From positions 124,001 to 188,000 of the forward strand of contig NZ_QGGG01000001.1 in NCBI RefSeq assembly GCF_003148475.1: DNA of 64,000 nucleotides. The letters run 5' to 3'. The DNA is from Pseudaminobacter salicylatoxidans (GTDB taxonomy: Bacteria > Pseudomonadota > Alphaproteobacteria > Rhizobiales > Rhizobiaceae). Below are positions 17,342 to 25,638 of the stretch, piece after piece; positions within the stretch are counted from its first letter, which is position 1, and every line of letters begins with the position of its first letter. The translations under genes and the position numbers were made by a program. The notes below the pieces were generated by a model. The model was not told where the DNA came from, ran no database searches, and worked only from the letters and a program-made list of their open reading frames with translations.

Positions 17342-17641
17342 GTGATCACCGGTTCACAATGCCGCGCGGGACGCGCACTTGTCGAAATAACCCGTGCCAA
17401 GCTGGCCAGCCGCTCTGCTGTCGATGAAGCCGTCATCGAGCAATTCGAGCGCAAGCTTGAGGAGCCTGCGCCGGAGACGATCTCAGCGCTCAAAGCTGCC
17501 CTCGAGGACCTTGGCGCCGTGTTCATCGAGGAAAACGGCGGTGGCATCGGCGTCCGGCTGAAATTCACCGAATCCGAAGCCAGGCGCATCGCACGCCTGG
17601 AAGGCGAAGGCGGTCTCGTTGCAAGCGACAGGGTTCCCTGA
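17342..17641 (+). CDS. Small XRE/HTH-like protein
   Basis: A 99-residue protein laid out like the short rhizobial XRE-family proteins: ITGSQCRAGRALVEITRAKL at the start, then ASRSAVDEAVIEQFERKLEE, ISALKAALEDLGAVFIEENG and GGGIGVRLKF. The helix-turn-helix centre is altered (ITRAKLASRSAVDEAVIEQF where family members have WSxxxLAExSGVSxxTI), so DNA binding may be weak. The GTG start at 17342 has GGAGACGCC upstream. It is a single gene. Target unknown. Confidence 0.6.
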   Translation: MITGSQCRAGRALVEITRAKLASRSAVDEAVIEQFERKLEEPAPETISALKAALEDLGAVFIEENGGGIGVRLKFTESEARRIARLEGEGGLVASDRVP

Positions 17642-17880
17642 GCCTCTTTGACTGCCGATAGCACACGCTGGCGGATGCGGCTGAATGGCCGGTGGTTTCA
17701 TACACCTGCCGCATCCGGATGGCCGATCCCGGAAGTGATTGTCGGCAAGGCGGGAGCCATCGCGATGGTATTCCTCCTACTTCGTATGAACATATTGAAA
17801 TACAATAATGAATTCCTACGTGTGTATTGTGAGGGTCACTTAATTATTGTTGACGAAGTTTATAACGCATGGAGGTGCAT

Positions 17881-18369
17881 ATGACGTCTTTTGTCACGCG
17901 CAACGATCTGAATTCCAACGCAAAGAAGGTATCGATCGAGCTTCTCAATGCGCGGCTGGCCGATGCGATTGACCTGTCGCTGATTGCCAAGCAGGCTCAT
18001 TGGAACGTGAAGGGGCCGCAGTTCATCGCCATTCACGAAATGCTCGATGGTTTCCGCGCCGATCTCGACACGCATGTCGACACCATTGCCGAACGCGCGG
18101 TCCAGCTCGGCGGCACGGCTCTCGGCACCAGCCAGGTGGTTGTCGAAAAGACGCCGCTGAAGCCGTATCCGACGGACATCTACAAGACGAAGGATCATCT
18201 CGCGGCGCTCATCGATTGCTATGCGCTCGCGGCAAAGAACGCGCGCGAGGCCATTGCCGAGGCGGAAGAGGCTGGCGATATGGGCACGGCCGATATCTTC
18301 ACCGCCTATTCCCAGTCGCTCGACAAGTCGCTCTGGTTCCTCGAGGCGCATACGCAGGAAACAGAGTAA
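17881..18369 (+). CDS. dps: Dps, DNA-binding ferritin-like protein
   Basis: Starvation/oxidative-stress mini-ferritin of 162 residues that forms a 12-mer shell, oxidises Fe(II) with peroxide and protects DNA. The ferroxidase motifs are clear: [20 protein letters not shown] and [19 protein letters not shown] give the inter-subunit His and acidic ligands. The tail [18 protein letters not shown] is typical. ATG 17881 has GGAGGTGCAT directly before it. The A+T-rich stretch at 17785-17870 is probably its promoter. Confidence 0.92.
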   Translation: MTSFVTRNDLNSNAKKVSIELLNARLADAIDLSLIAKQAHWNVKGPQFIAIHEMLDGFRADLDTHVDTIAERAVQLGGTALGTSQVVVEKTPLKPYPTDIYKTKDHLAALIDCYALAAKNAREAIAEAEEAGDMGTADIFTAYSQSLDKSLWFLEAHTQETE

Positions 18370-18424
18370 GCAGGCAGGCTGGGAGAGACAGGCGCGGCCG
18401 CGTATCGAACTCGGTCGCACGGGA

Positions 18425-19174
18425 TCAGGCCTTGCGCCTCGCCTCGACCTGACGCCCCAGCCAATCCAGCGCGCCTTCGACATCTGTCACGGCGTAGCGA
18501 GCAAGTGTCACGCCATCGGGTTTTACACGGATCGAGAATCCTCCGCCCTGGTTGACGGCCTCGAAACCGTTCTCGTCGGATGTATCGTCTCCGAGAAAAA
18601 CCGGGTGTCGTCCGCGAAAGGGGGCCATGGCCATGAAGCGCCGGATCGCGGCGCCCTTGGCGGCTTCCAGCGGCATCAATTCGACCCCGGCATTGCCGGC
18701 AAGCACGCGATAGCCGGATGGCAGGCGTGCCAGTGCCTCCTCGACGAGCGCTATCGAGCGGGCAAGCAGATGCGGCGCGGCACGCGTATGGATGGCCAGG
18801 ATAGGTCCCTTGCGCTCGATATGAACGTCCTGCTGCGCAAATTCGGCTTCGATTTCCTCGGCCAGCGCGGTGATATCCGGCGGTTCGTCGGCGAGCTCGA
18901 CCATACCATCCGGTTCCAGCCGATGCTCCAGCCCGTAGAGTCCGGCAGTCCTCAGCTTCAGGGGCGCGAACAGGCGATCCACCGTGGCAATGGAACGGCC
19001 CGTGACGAACGCCAGAGCCCCGTCCAGATCATGTTGCAGCGTGGCCAGCAGGTCGCGAACGTTCGCACTGACGACCACCGCGTCGGGGTGTGCGGCATGT
19101 TCCAGCAGGGTGCCGTCGATGTCGAGGAAAAGCGCGCAGTCGCCGGGGTTGAGATCGGGCGGTGGCGGCGGCAT
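18425..19174 (-). CDS. otsB: Trehalose-6-phosphate phosphatase
   Basis: HAD-superfamily phosphatase of 249 residues that converts trehalose-6-phosphate to trehalose. Motif I is CALFLDIDGTLLEHAAHP (the two Asp residues), motif II lies around LAFVTGRSIATVDRLF, and the C-terminal motif is VFLGDDTSDENGFEAVN. LYGLEHRLEPDG is an OtsB signature. I prefer ATG 19174, with AAGGG upstream, over the GTG at 19189 that overlaps otsA. Confidence 0.9.
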   Translation of the reverse strand: MPPPPPDLNPGDCALFLDIDGTLLEHAAHPDAVVVSANVRDLLATLQHDLDGALAFVTGRSIATVDRLFAPLKLRTAGLYGLEHRLEPDGMVELADEPPDITALAEEIEAEFAQQDVHIERKGPILAIHTRAAPHLLARSIALVEEALARLPSGYRVLAGNAGVELMPLEAAKGAAIRRFMAMAPFRGRHPVFLGDDTSDENGFEAVNQGGGFSIRVKPDGVTLARYAVTDVEGALDWLGRQVEARRKA

Positions 19175-19185
19175 GTCAAAACCCT

Positions 19186-20979
19186 TCACCGCGCGGCAAC
19201 CCTGTTGTGTCGGAACATGGCGACCACATTGCCGCCGCCTGGCAGGCCGTTGTCGGTCGTCACGCGTTCCGTGTCGCTGCGCTTGCGCAAGCGGGCGGCG
19301 TCCAGCAACATGCTGCCGGCCCAGCGATAGACATTGTTGTCGCGCACGATCTCGCGCATGCGTCGCATCCGGCTTTGCTGCTCGTCCGCCGGCATGGTCA
19401 GCGCCTGCTGGAGCGCATCCGCCATCATGGCGGCATCGTATGGGTTGACGATCAGTGCCTCCAGAAGCTCCTTCGATGCGCCCGCGAATGTCGAGAGAAG
19501 CAGTACGCCCTGCTCGTCATCGCGCGCCGCGACGAATTCCTTGGCGACGAGGTTCATGCCGTCATGCAGGCTGGTGACCATGCACAGGTCCGCCGCACGG
19601 TAGATTTCGTAGACCCGGCGCTGGGAATGGTGTTCCGCCACCATCAGCACCGGCTTGTAGCCGTCATGGCCGAAGCGCCGGTTGAGGTCTTCCACGCAGC
19701 GCACGCACTCCTCATGAAGCCGGCGATAGGCTGGCAGCGTGCCACGGCTGGGAGCGGCGATCTGCAGAAAGGTGAGCTTGCCGATCCATTCGGGGTGGCG
19801 TTCGAACAGGTCTTCCAGCGCGTGGAAACGGTCGAGTATGCCCTTGGTGTAATCGAGCCGCTCGACGCCAACGCAAAGCCTCACATCGTCGGCCAGCCCG
19901 TATTTCCGGCGGACGGCGCGGCGGCAGTCGGCGACCGGTGGCAGGCTTTCGAGCAATGCAGGCGGCCACTCGATGGAGATCGGATAGGCGTGCACGAGGC
20001 TTGCCTGTCCGCCATAGGAGATGGCCGCGTCCTCGCGCTCGATGCGGCTTTCCAGGAAGCGGTCGACGCTCTGGGTGAAATTGTTGCAATGGAACTGCGT
20101 GTGGAAGCCGATGATGGAACTGCCGAGCAGCCCGTCGAGGATCTTCTCGCGCCACGGACAGATGCTGAACACTTCCGAATTCGGCCACGGAATGTGCCAG
20201 AAGGTGATGATGATCGCTTCGGGCAGTCGCGCGCGGATCATGCGCGGCAGCAGCGCGAAGTGGTAGTCCTGCACCAGCACGATGGGGCGCTGGTTGCGCG
20301 CCTCCCTTACCACGATGTCGGCGAACTTGCGGTTGACGGCCTCGTATGTCTCCCAGTCGGAAGCACGGAAAACAGGGCGTGTGAAGACGATGTGGCACAG
20401 TGGCCATAGGCCTTCATTGGCGAAACCGAGATAGTAGCCGTCATGCTCCTTCTGGTTCAGCCAGACGCGTCGCAGCACATAGGAGGGGTTGTCAGGGGGT
20501 ACCTGTACGCGATCGTTGGCGTCGACGGTGAGGCGGTCGGCAGAGCCGCCGCCATAGGCGATCCACGTGCCGCCGCACGCCCGCGTGATGGGTTCCAGCG
20601 CCGAAACCAGGCCGCTGGCCGGCACGATCAGTTCGATCTCGCCGTCCTTGAGGTTGTGGATGTAGGGTTCGCGGTTGGAAACCACGATGACCTGCGCATC
20701 GGGCAGTTCGTCTGCAAGAATCCTGCGCAACGTGTCCGGTGTCCAGTTCACCAGCGCCGCGTCGGCCGACTGGCCGTTCTTTTCGGTTTCCCGCAGCAAT
20801 GTATGGGCGGCTTCCGCGCCGGAATGGGCGGCGGGACGTTCCGTCGCAAAGCTTCTGCGACGGCCGCGGCGCGAACGCAGCACCATCACCACCGCCATAA
20901 TCGACAGCGCAAGGCTGGCGCAGACGAGAATCCAGATCGCCGAGAGGGAAAGGAACAGGTCCGAGCTGCTGTTTGTCAT
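19186..20979 (-). CDS. otsA: Membrane-anchored trehalose-6-phosphate synthase
   Basis: GT20 enzyme joining UDP/ADP-glucose to glucose-6-phosphate. It has 597 residues, about 120 more than the usual 460-480. The extra N-terminus has one membrane span (LFLSLSAIWILVCASLALSI, MAVVMVL) and a basic stretch (RSRRGRRR), then a linker; the catalytic part begins near VIVVSNREPYIH. GT20 hallmarks are WIAYGGGSADR, VLVQDYHFALLPRMIR, FWHIPWPNSEVF, GFHTQFHCNNF, GVERLDYTKGILDR and SLHDGMNLVAKEFVAA. It lies upstream of otsB. The anchor is the odd feature. Confidence 0.9.
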   Translation of the reverse strand: MTNSSSDLFLSLSAIWILVCASLALSIMAVVMVLRSRRGRRRSFATERPAAHSGAEAAHTLLRETEKNGQSADAALVNWTPDTLRRILADELPDAQVIVVSNREPYIHNLKDGEIELIVPASGLVSALEPITRACGGTWIAYGGGSADRLTVDANDRVQVPPDNPSYVLRRVWLNQKEHDGYYLGFANEGLWPLCHIVFTRPVFRASDWETYEAVNRKFADIVVREARNQRPIVLVQDYHFALLPRMIRARLPEAIIITFWHIPWPNSEVFSICPWREKILDGLLGSSIIGFHTQFHCNNFTQSVDRFLESRIEREDAAISYGGQASLVHAYPISIEWPPALLESLPPVADCRRAVRRKYGLADDVRLCVGVERLDYTKGILDRFHALEDLFERHPEWIGKLTFLQIAAPSRGTLPAYRRLHEECVRCVEDLNRRFGHDGYKPVLMVAEHHSQRRVYEIYRAADLCMVTSLHDGMNLVAKEFVAARDDEQGVLLLSTFAGASKELLEALIVNPYDAAMMADALQQALTMPADEQQSRMRRMREIVRDNNVYRWAGSMLLDAARLRKRSDTERVTTDNGLPGGGNVVAMFRHNRVAAR

Positions 20980-21108
20980 GATACTTGAAACACCTCAGGC
21001 CCGCAGCCAGGAGGCTTTCACGAACGCGATAGGGGATTCATCCGGCTTTCTTCGTGTCCGGTCACAATGCAGCCAACGCGTCGCACGGCATTCTGTTCCA
21101 GCAATCGC

Positions 21109-23277
21109 TCATGTACGCACGACGAGCGGCACCTGTCCCTCATGCTGGTCGTCCAGGTAGGCCACGACGCGATCTCCCACGCGCTGGAAGCTCAGGTCGA
21201 CAGGGACATTGCCTACGTCCAGGTGGCGGATGACGAGATTGTCGATGCCGATGGGCAACCGGGGCCGCGTCACCTTGATCAGGCCCCGGCCTCCGTCGAT
21301 CTCGACGCCGAGGCACGCCTGCATGAACATGAAGGTCGATCCCGCCGACCACGCTTGCGGCAGGCAGGCGACCGGGTAGGCAATCGGCGCTTCGCCCGGC
21401 GCCCGCGTAAAACCGCAGAACAGTTCGGGAAGCCGCATGTTGAAATGCACGGCAGCCTCGAAGGTGCCGCTCATCAGCCGCACCACGCTGTCGCGTATTC
21501 CGTAACGGGCGAGCCCGGCGGTGCAGATGGCGGTGTCGTGCGGCCAGATCGAGCCGTTATGGTAGGACATAGGATTGAAGAAGATCGCGTCGTCGGCCAG
21601 CGTGCGGATGCCCCAACCCGAGTGGAACGACGCCGAAAGAAGCTGGTCCGCAACCATCCGCGCCCGTTCCGGCGTGGGCAGGCCGACATAAAGCAGGTGC
21701 CCGGCATTGGAGGTGCGCACCTTGCAGGGCTGGCCCTCGCCGTCAATGGCGAGCGCGTAGGTGCCGAGATCGCTTTGCCAGAATTGCGCTTCCACGCGCG
21801 CGCACATCTTCCCGGCCTTGCGCTCCCAACGACTTGCCGCTTCATCGTCGCCACGGCGTTTCGCCAGCGTGGCAAGACCGCAATAGGCGGCGAACACATA
21901 GCCCTGAACCTCGACCAGCGCGATTGGCCCCCTGGCGATCCGCCCATCGGCATGGAAGATGGAATCGTAACTGTCCTTCCAGCCCTGATTGGCCAGGCCC
22001 GAAACCGCCGCGCGCTGGTAGGTGACGAATCCGGTGGCGCGGCTGGCCTCCTCCATCCAGCCGGCGGCTGCGGTCAGCGAGCCCCACAACCGGTCGATGA
22101 AATCCATGTCGCCGGTGCGCTCGGCGTAGGCGGCGGCCAGATGGATGTAGAGCGGCGTGGTGTCGACGCCGCCATAGTAGCGGCCAAAGGGAAGTTCCGA
22201 GAGTGCCGCCATCTCGCCCTTGCGTGTTTCGTGCAGGATCTTGCCCGGCTGGGCGTCGCTGAACGGCGAGCTTTCGGTCGCCTGATGCTGTGCCAGGAAG
22301 GCGAGAACGCCGCGCGCCAACCCCGGATTGAGCCACAACATCTGAAGCGCCGAAATCACGCCGTCACGGCCGAAGGCGGTGGAGAACCAGGGTATGCCGG
22401 CATAGGGGTAAGGGCCGGTGGAAAGCTCGGTAGTCAGCAGGGCTACGTCGGCGCGCGCCCGCTGGATCCAGTCATTGAACACCCGGCCGGAACTGTGGAC
22501 GGTGGCGCCATGACGCCGCTTGGCCCGCATGGAGAAGCGTGCGCGGGCGGCTGCCGCGCGAAAGCGTTCGCGTCCGGGCGGGGCCTCCGCTTGCGCGCCG
22601 ACCTCGACATAGAGGGTGCGGCGACTGCGCTTGGTGATGGCGATGTAGAAATCGGCGCGGTTTTCCAGAAGCTGGTCCGGCGTTTCCGAAAAGGCCAGCA
22701 CCGAACTGCGCACAAGCTTGTCTAGCCCCTCGTAGCGCAGCAGGACCGAATTGTCGCCGGTCTCGGCCGCATGCGTGACGCCGCGTTTCGTTCGCGCCGA
22801 CCCGCGCACCTCGAACATGTCGCGGAAATCGGCGGCGAACTGTAACGACAGCAATACGGTTGAGTGCTCCTGACTGTAATTGGAGAGCGTGATGCGCTCG
22901 AACAGCCGGTCCTGCCAGATCAGCCGCACACGCTCGATGTGGATGCCGCCCTGCGGTATGTCGCGACCGCCAGCGCTCTCGATCGGCAGGTTGGTGAGGT
23001 TGGTGGTGAACAGCACATTGTCCTGGCTCAGCGAAGCGCCGAGCAGCGAGGTGGAGCGGCCGCCGAGCGTCAGGCGGAATTCGGAAAGCACACGCGTGTC
23101 GTCGCGGAAAAAGCCGTCGCCGATGCCGCGTATGTCGCCATAGGCATCCGCCACGGCGAAGCAGTCGCCATGTTTGAGCGCGAACAGCCGGTGCGGTTCC
23201 CGTGGGGCCGTTTCGTCGAGAGCCGCCAGTGCGACGGCCGGATCGAGCTTGCGTTCGTCGAGAGGCGTGACACTCAT
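21109..23277 (-). CDS. Amylo-alpha-1,6-glucosidase-type glycogen debranching enzyme
   Basis: A 722-residue protein with the bacterial debranching layout: an N-terminal beta domain (about residues 20-230; LFALKHGDCFAVADAYGDIR, GDGFFRDDTRVLSEFRLTLG) and a C-terminal (alpha/alpha)6 barrel (about 280-690; AGIPWFSTAFGRDGVISALQ, YYGGVDTTPLYIHLAAAYAE, MSYHNGSIWPHDTAICTAGL). The Asp and Glu/Asp pairs in those barrel motifs resemble GH63/GH15-like catalytic regions. It starts four bases after the glycosyltransferase gene and precedes otsA, so it probably works in glucan/trehalose metabolism. Confidence 0.82.
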   Translation of the reverse strand: MSVTPLDERKLDPAVALAALDETAPREPHRLFALKHGDCFAVADAYGDIRGIGDGFFRDDTRVLSEFRLTLGGRSTSLLGASLSQDNVLFTTNLTNLPIESAGGRDIPQGGIHIERVRLIWQDRLFERITLSNYSQEHSTVLLSLQFAADFRDMFEVRGSARTKRGVTHAAETGDNSVLLRYEGLDKLVRSSVLAFSETPDQLLENRADFYIAITKRSRRTLYVEVGAQAEAPPGRERFRAAAARARFSMRAKRRHGATVHSSGRVFNDWIQRARADVALLTTELSTGPYPYAGIPWFSTAFGRDGVISALQMLWLNPGLARGVLAFLAQHQATESSPFSDAQPGKILHETRKGEMAALSELPFGRYYGGVDTTPLYIHLAAAYAERTGDMDFIDRLWGSLTAAAGWMEEASRATGFVTYQRAAVSGLANQGWKDSYDSIFHADGRIARGPIALVEVQGYVFAAYCGLATLAKRRGDDEAASRWERKAGKMCARVEAQFWQSDLGTYALAIDGEGQPCKVRTSNAGHLLYVGLPTPERARMVADQLLSASFHSGWGIRTLADDAIFFNPMSYHNGSIWPHDTAICTAGLARYGIRDSVVRLMSGTFEAAVHFNMRLPELFCGFTRAPGEAPIAYPVACLPQAWSAGSTFMFMQACLGVEIDGGRGLIKVTRPRLPIGIDNLVIRHLDVGNVPVDLSFQRVGDRVVAYLDDQHEGQVPLVVRT

Positions 23278-23281
23278 GGCC

Positions 23282-24358
23282 TCATCCCACGGTCTGGTTT
23301 GCTGCCGGACTGGCGACGCGGTTGCCCGGCAGGCTTGCATAGGCCGCCACATATTCATGCGCCATGCGCGTGGCCGAAAAGCGCGTCTCGAAGGTCTTGC
23401 GTACCTGGCGGCGGTCGAGTTGCAACAGTTCCGGCACCGAGGCTACCGCATCCTCGATCGATTCCACAAGAAAGCCGGTAACGCCATCGTCGATGATCTC
23501 GGGCATGGCGCCGCAGTTCCAGGCGATCACCGGCGTGCCGCAGGCCATCGCCTCGATGACGGCAAGGCCGAAGGGCTCAGGCCAGTCGATGGGAAAGACC
23601 AGAGCGGCCGCATTGCCGAGAAACCCGGCTTTGCGCGCCTCTTCGATTTCGCCAATATATTCGACCCGCTCGCCGTCGATCAGCGGTTCCACGCATTCGT
23701 GGAAATAGGCCCGGTCGTCGTCGCCGATCTTGGCGGCAAGCTTCAGCTTCAGACCCGCACGCCGCGCGATCTCGATTGCGCGGTCGGGCCGCTTGTCGCG
23801 CGACAGCCGGCCGAGAAACGCAAGATAGACGCCTTCGCGTGGCGCCTCGTAGTCGGGCTCATAGAGATGGAGCGGCAGACCGTGCTGGATGGTCGCGATC
23901 CAGTTGGCCTGCGGCAACCGGGCACGCTGGCTGCGCGAGATGGAGATCATCGGAAAGTGCGGGAAGCGCCTGTAGGCGGGCGCGAGGTCGGCATAATCGA
24001 GGCGTCCGTGCGGCGTCGTCACGGTTCGCTGCGCCATATGCTCAAAAAACGGGAAATGCAGGAAATGGCTGAGGTGGAAATGGATGACGTCGAAGTCGTC
24101 GGCGCGGCGGCGTACCTCATCCAGCATGGCCAGATGCGCGGCGATCTCCGACTTCAGCGGGTTCGGATCGAGGCGCAGGGCCCGTTCGCGACAGGGAACC
24201 AGGCGGGCCGATGTGACGGCGTCGCCGCTGGCGAAGAGCGTCACGTCATGGCCCAGCACCACCAGCGCTTCGGTCAGGTAGGAGATTATGCGCTCGGTTC
24301 CGCCATAAAGCCGTGGCGGCACGGATTCATGGAGGGGGGCAACATGTGCGATTCTCAT
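23282..24358 (-). CDS. GT4-family glycosyltransferase
   Basis: GT-B glycosyltransferase of 358 residues. The N-terminal domain has IAHVAPLHESVPPRLYGGTE and VLGHDVTLFASGDA; the C-terminal nucleotide-sugar domain has YLAFLGRLSRDKRPDRAIEI, KIGDDDRAYFHECVEP and FPIDWPEPFGLAVIEAMACG, the E-x7-E motif. No membrane span is visible. First gene of the GT4-debranching-otsA-otsB operon. Acceptor unknown; a role in alpha-glucan or glycosylglycerate-type solute synthesis is possible. Confidence 0.85.
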   Translation of the reverse strand: MRIAHVAPLHESVPPRLYGGTERIISYLTEALVVLGHDVTLFASGDAVTSARLVPCRERALRLDPNPLKSEIAAHLAMLDEVRRRADDFDVIHFHLSHFLHFPFFEHMAQRTVTTPHGRLDYADLAPAYRRFPHFPMISISRSQRARLPQANWIATIQHGLPLHLYEPDYEAPREGVYLAFLGRLSRDKRPDRAIEIARRAGLKLKLAAKIGDDDRAYFHECVEPLIDGERVEYIGEIEEARKAGFLGNAAALVFPIDWPEPFGLAVIEAMACGTPVIAWNCGAMPEIIDDGVTGFLVESIEDAVASVPELLQLDRRQVRKTFETRFSATRMAHEYVAAYASLPGNRVASPAANQTVG

Positions 24359-24513
24359 GCTGCAATTCTCGCCTGGTCCTCATGTCGGAGCATGGTTGCG
24401 CCTGTTCGCGGCTCGACCGGTTCAGGGGCGAAATGCCTGCGTGAACGGATGGTTCCCCGGATCAGGTGGTCTGTCTCGGAGAGAAAGCCGGTCTGGAGCT
24501 GGTCAGGTGAGGG

Positions 24514-24643
24514 GAAAAAGGATAACGCCCGCCGCGGGAGGAGGAGCGGCGGGCGTCATATAGGTGGTCGACAATCGGGAGGAGGTGAAAGTCGACCATA
24601 TTCGTCAGTTTCCGGGAGGAGGTAGAAACCGACGAAATTCAGT
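24514..24643 (-). ncRNA. Cuckoo/alpha-r14-type small RNA with three anti-Shine-Dalgarno loops
   Basis: On the minus strand three hairpins follow one another: stem 24625-24636/24601-24612 (12 bp, one G·U), stem 24591-24598/24565-24572 (8 bp) and stem 24546-24556/24525-24535 (11 bp). Each loop carries CCTCCTCCC or its core, which pairs with ribosome-binding sites (GGGAGGAGG). The single imperfect pair is a G·U on the minus strand but an A-C mismatch on the plus strand, which fixes the orientation. The third stem is G+C-rich and followed by TATCCTTTTT, so it doubles as terminator. The roughly 130-nt length and the layout match the alphaproteobacterial alpha-r14/cuckoo RNAs as I know them. The exact 5' end is inferred from a possible promoter. 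Confidence 0.78.
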
Positions 24644-24649
24644 AAGCAC

Positions 24650-24678
24650 ACTCTACACGGTTCGGGGTGCCGCTCCAG
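24650..24678 (-). promoter_or_regulatory. Candidate promoter of the small RNA
   Basis: On the minus strand CTGGAG (24678-24673) and TAGAGT (24655-24650) are 17 bases apart, each a 4-of-6 match to the rhizobial vegetative -35 (CTTGAC) and the -10 (TATAAT). Transcription would start near 24643, seven bases before the first hairpin. Confidence 0.35.
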
Positions 24679-24879
24679 CCTTTATTTCGCATGGCAGCAT
24701 TGCGTCTTGTGCAATGCAGCAAGGGATGGTCGCCGGTTGGCCTGGTCCCGCCATGCAGCTCGGCGCATGCCTCCCGGCCGCTGGCAACCGTAGCGGCGCT
24801 ATCAGAAGCTGGTCTACGACTATTCGCTGCTTGATTTAGCTGGCGGTTTGGACTGGGATAGAAACTTGCAAGAACAAGA

Positions 24880-24930
24880 CCGGAATTCGCAAATTCCGGC
24901 AGTTGCCGCATCGCGTTTGTAGTGCGGCAA
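24880..24930. repeat. Two inverted repeats upstream of the response-regulator gene
   Basis: CCGGAATT-CGCA-AATTCCGG (24880-24899) and TTGCCGCA/TGCGGCAA (24903-24910 and 24923-24930, 12-base loop) are both perfect 8-bp repeats. They lie 33-83 bases before the start codon and may form leader hairpins or an operator. The rest of 24679-24879 shows no gene. Confidence 0.4.
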
Positions 24931-24962
24931 AACCGTTCACAGCCTTGGGAGGGGCTGCTGTG

Positions 24963-25352
24963 ATGACGGACATTCTTATTGTGGAAGATGAGCAGGCGAT
25001 ACTGGAATCGCTTGAATTCATCCTCACCCGGTGCGGGTGGTCGGTCGATGTGGCGCGCGACGGCGAAGCCGCGCTGGAGGCGGCGCTTAGAATCCGTCCC
25101 CGCATGCTGCTGCTCGACATCATGCTGCCGAAACGCGGCGGCCTCGATGTACTCAAGACGCTGCGCTCAAACGAGGCGACGGCTTCCACCCTGGTGGTGA
25201 TCCTCACCGCGCGTGGTCAGCAATATGACCGCCAGGCGGCGATGGACCTCAAGGCGGACGGCTTCATTACCAAGCCATATGCCAATGGCGACGTCGTAAA
25301 TGCGGTGCGTCGCATTCTCGAAAGCCAGCCGAGCCCTGCCGCCCATGCCTAG
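24963..25352 (+). CDS. Single-domain CheY-like response regulator
   Basis: A 129-residue receiver domain with no output domain. It has the acidic pair in ILIVEDEQAI, the phospho-acceptor Asp in MLLLDIMLPKRGG (about residue 52), the Thr in VVILTARGQQ and Lys in FITKPYANGDV. The ATG at 24963 follows GGGAGGGG. Its 3' end overlaps the small membrane-protein gene by eight bases, and a histidine kinase follows, so the kinase is the likely phosphodonor. It may act by protein-protein contact or pass phosphate on. Confidence 0.88.
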   Translation: MTDILIVEDEQAILESLEFILTRCGWSVDVARDGEAALEAALRIRPRMLLLDIMLPKRGGLDVLKTLRSNEATASTLVVILTARGQQYDRQAAMDLKADGFITKPYANGDVVNAVRRILESQPSPAAHA

Positions 25353-25638
25353 GCCGCCCGCATCTTCGCGCGAGGAGCGCACGGACAGGGAGGACATCGC
25401 GTTTCTGGTGCCTTTCTTCGGCGTCGTTCTACTTTCGCCGCCGCTTCTCAACCTGTTCGCCGATCTGAGATTGCCGTTCGGGGTGCCTTTCGAAACGGCC
25501 TACCTGTTCGGCGTCTGGATACTGGTCATTGCCGGCGCGATCCTGCTGTCGCGCGCGCGCCAGTTCCGTGAAGGCACGCCCAGGACGGATGCAGAAAACG
25601 CCGCCCCGTCCGTGGCGGAGCCGCCAGAGTCGACCTGA
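25345..25638 (+). CDS. Small two-span membrane protein
   Basis: A 97-residue protein with two hydrophobic segments (IAFLVPFFGVVLLSPPLLNL and AYLFGVWILVIAGAILLSRA) separated by the short loop FADLRLPFGVPFE. I do not recognise a named family with certainty. The size and layout resemble the small accessory subunits (DUF485/DUF4212) encoded next to sodium:solute symporters. It overlaps the regulator gene and ends exactly where the symporter-kinase begins, so it may be a subunit of that protein. Confidence 0.7.
   Translation: MPRPPASSREERTDREDIAFLVPFFGVVLLSPPLLNLFADLRLPFGVPFETAYLFGVWILVIAGAILLSRARQFREGTPRTDAENAAPSVAEPPEST

Noticed and set aside
24525-24636. The GGGAGGAGG repeats read on the plus strand as ribosome-binding sites of small genes
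   Set aside because: No start codon with a credible frame follows any of them. The hairpin symmetry and the G·U pair favour a minus-strand RNA.
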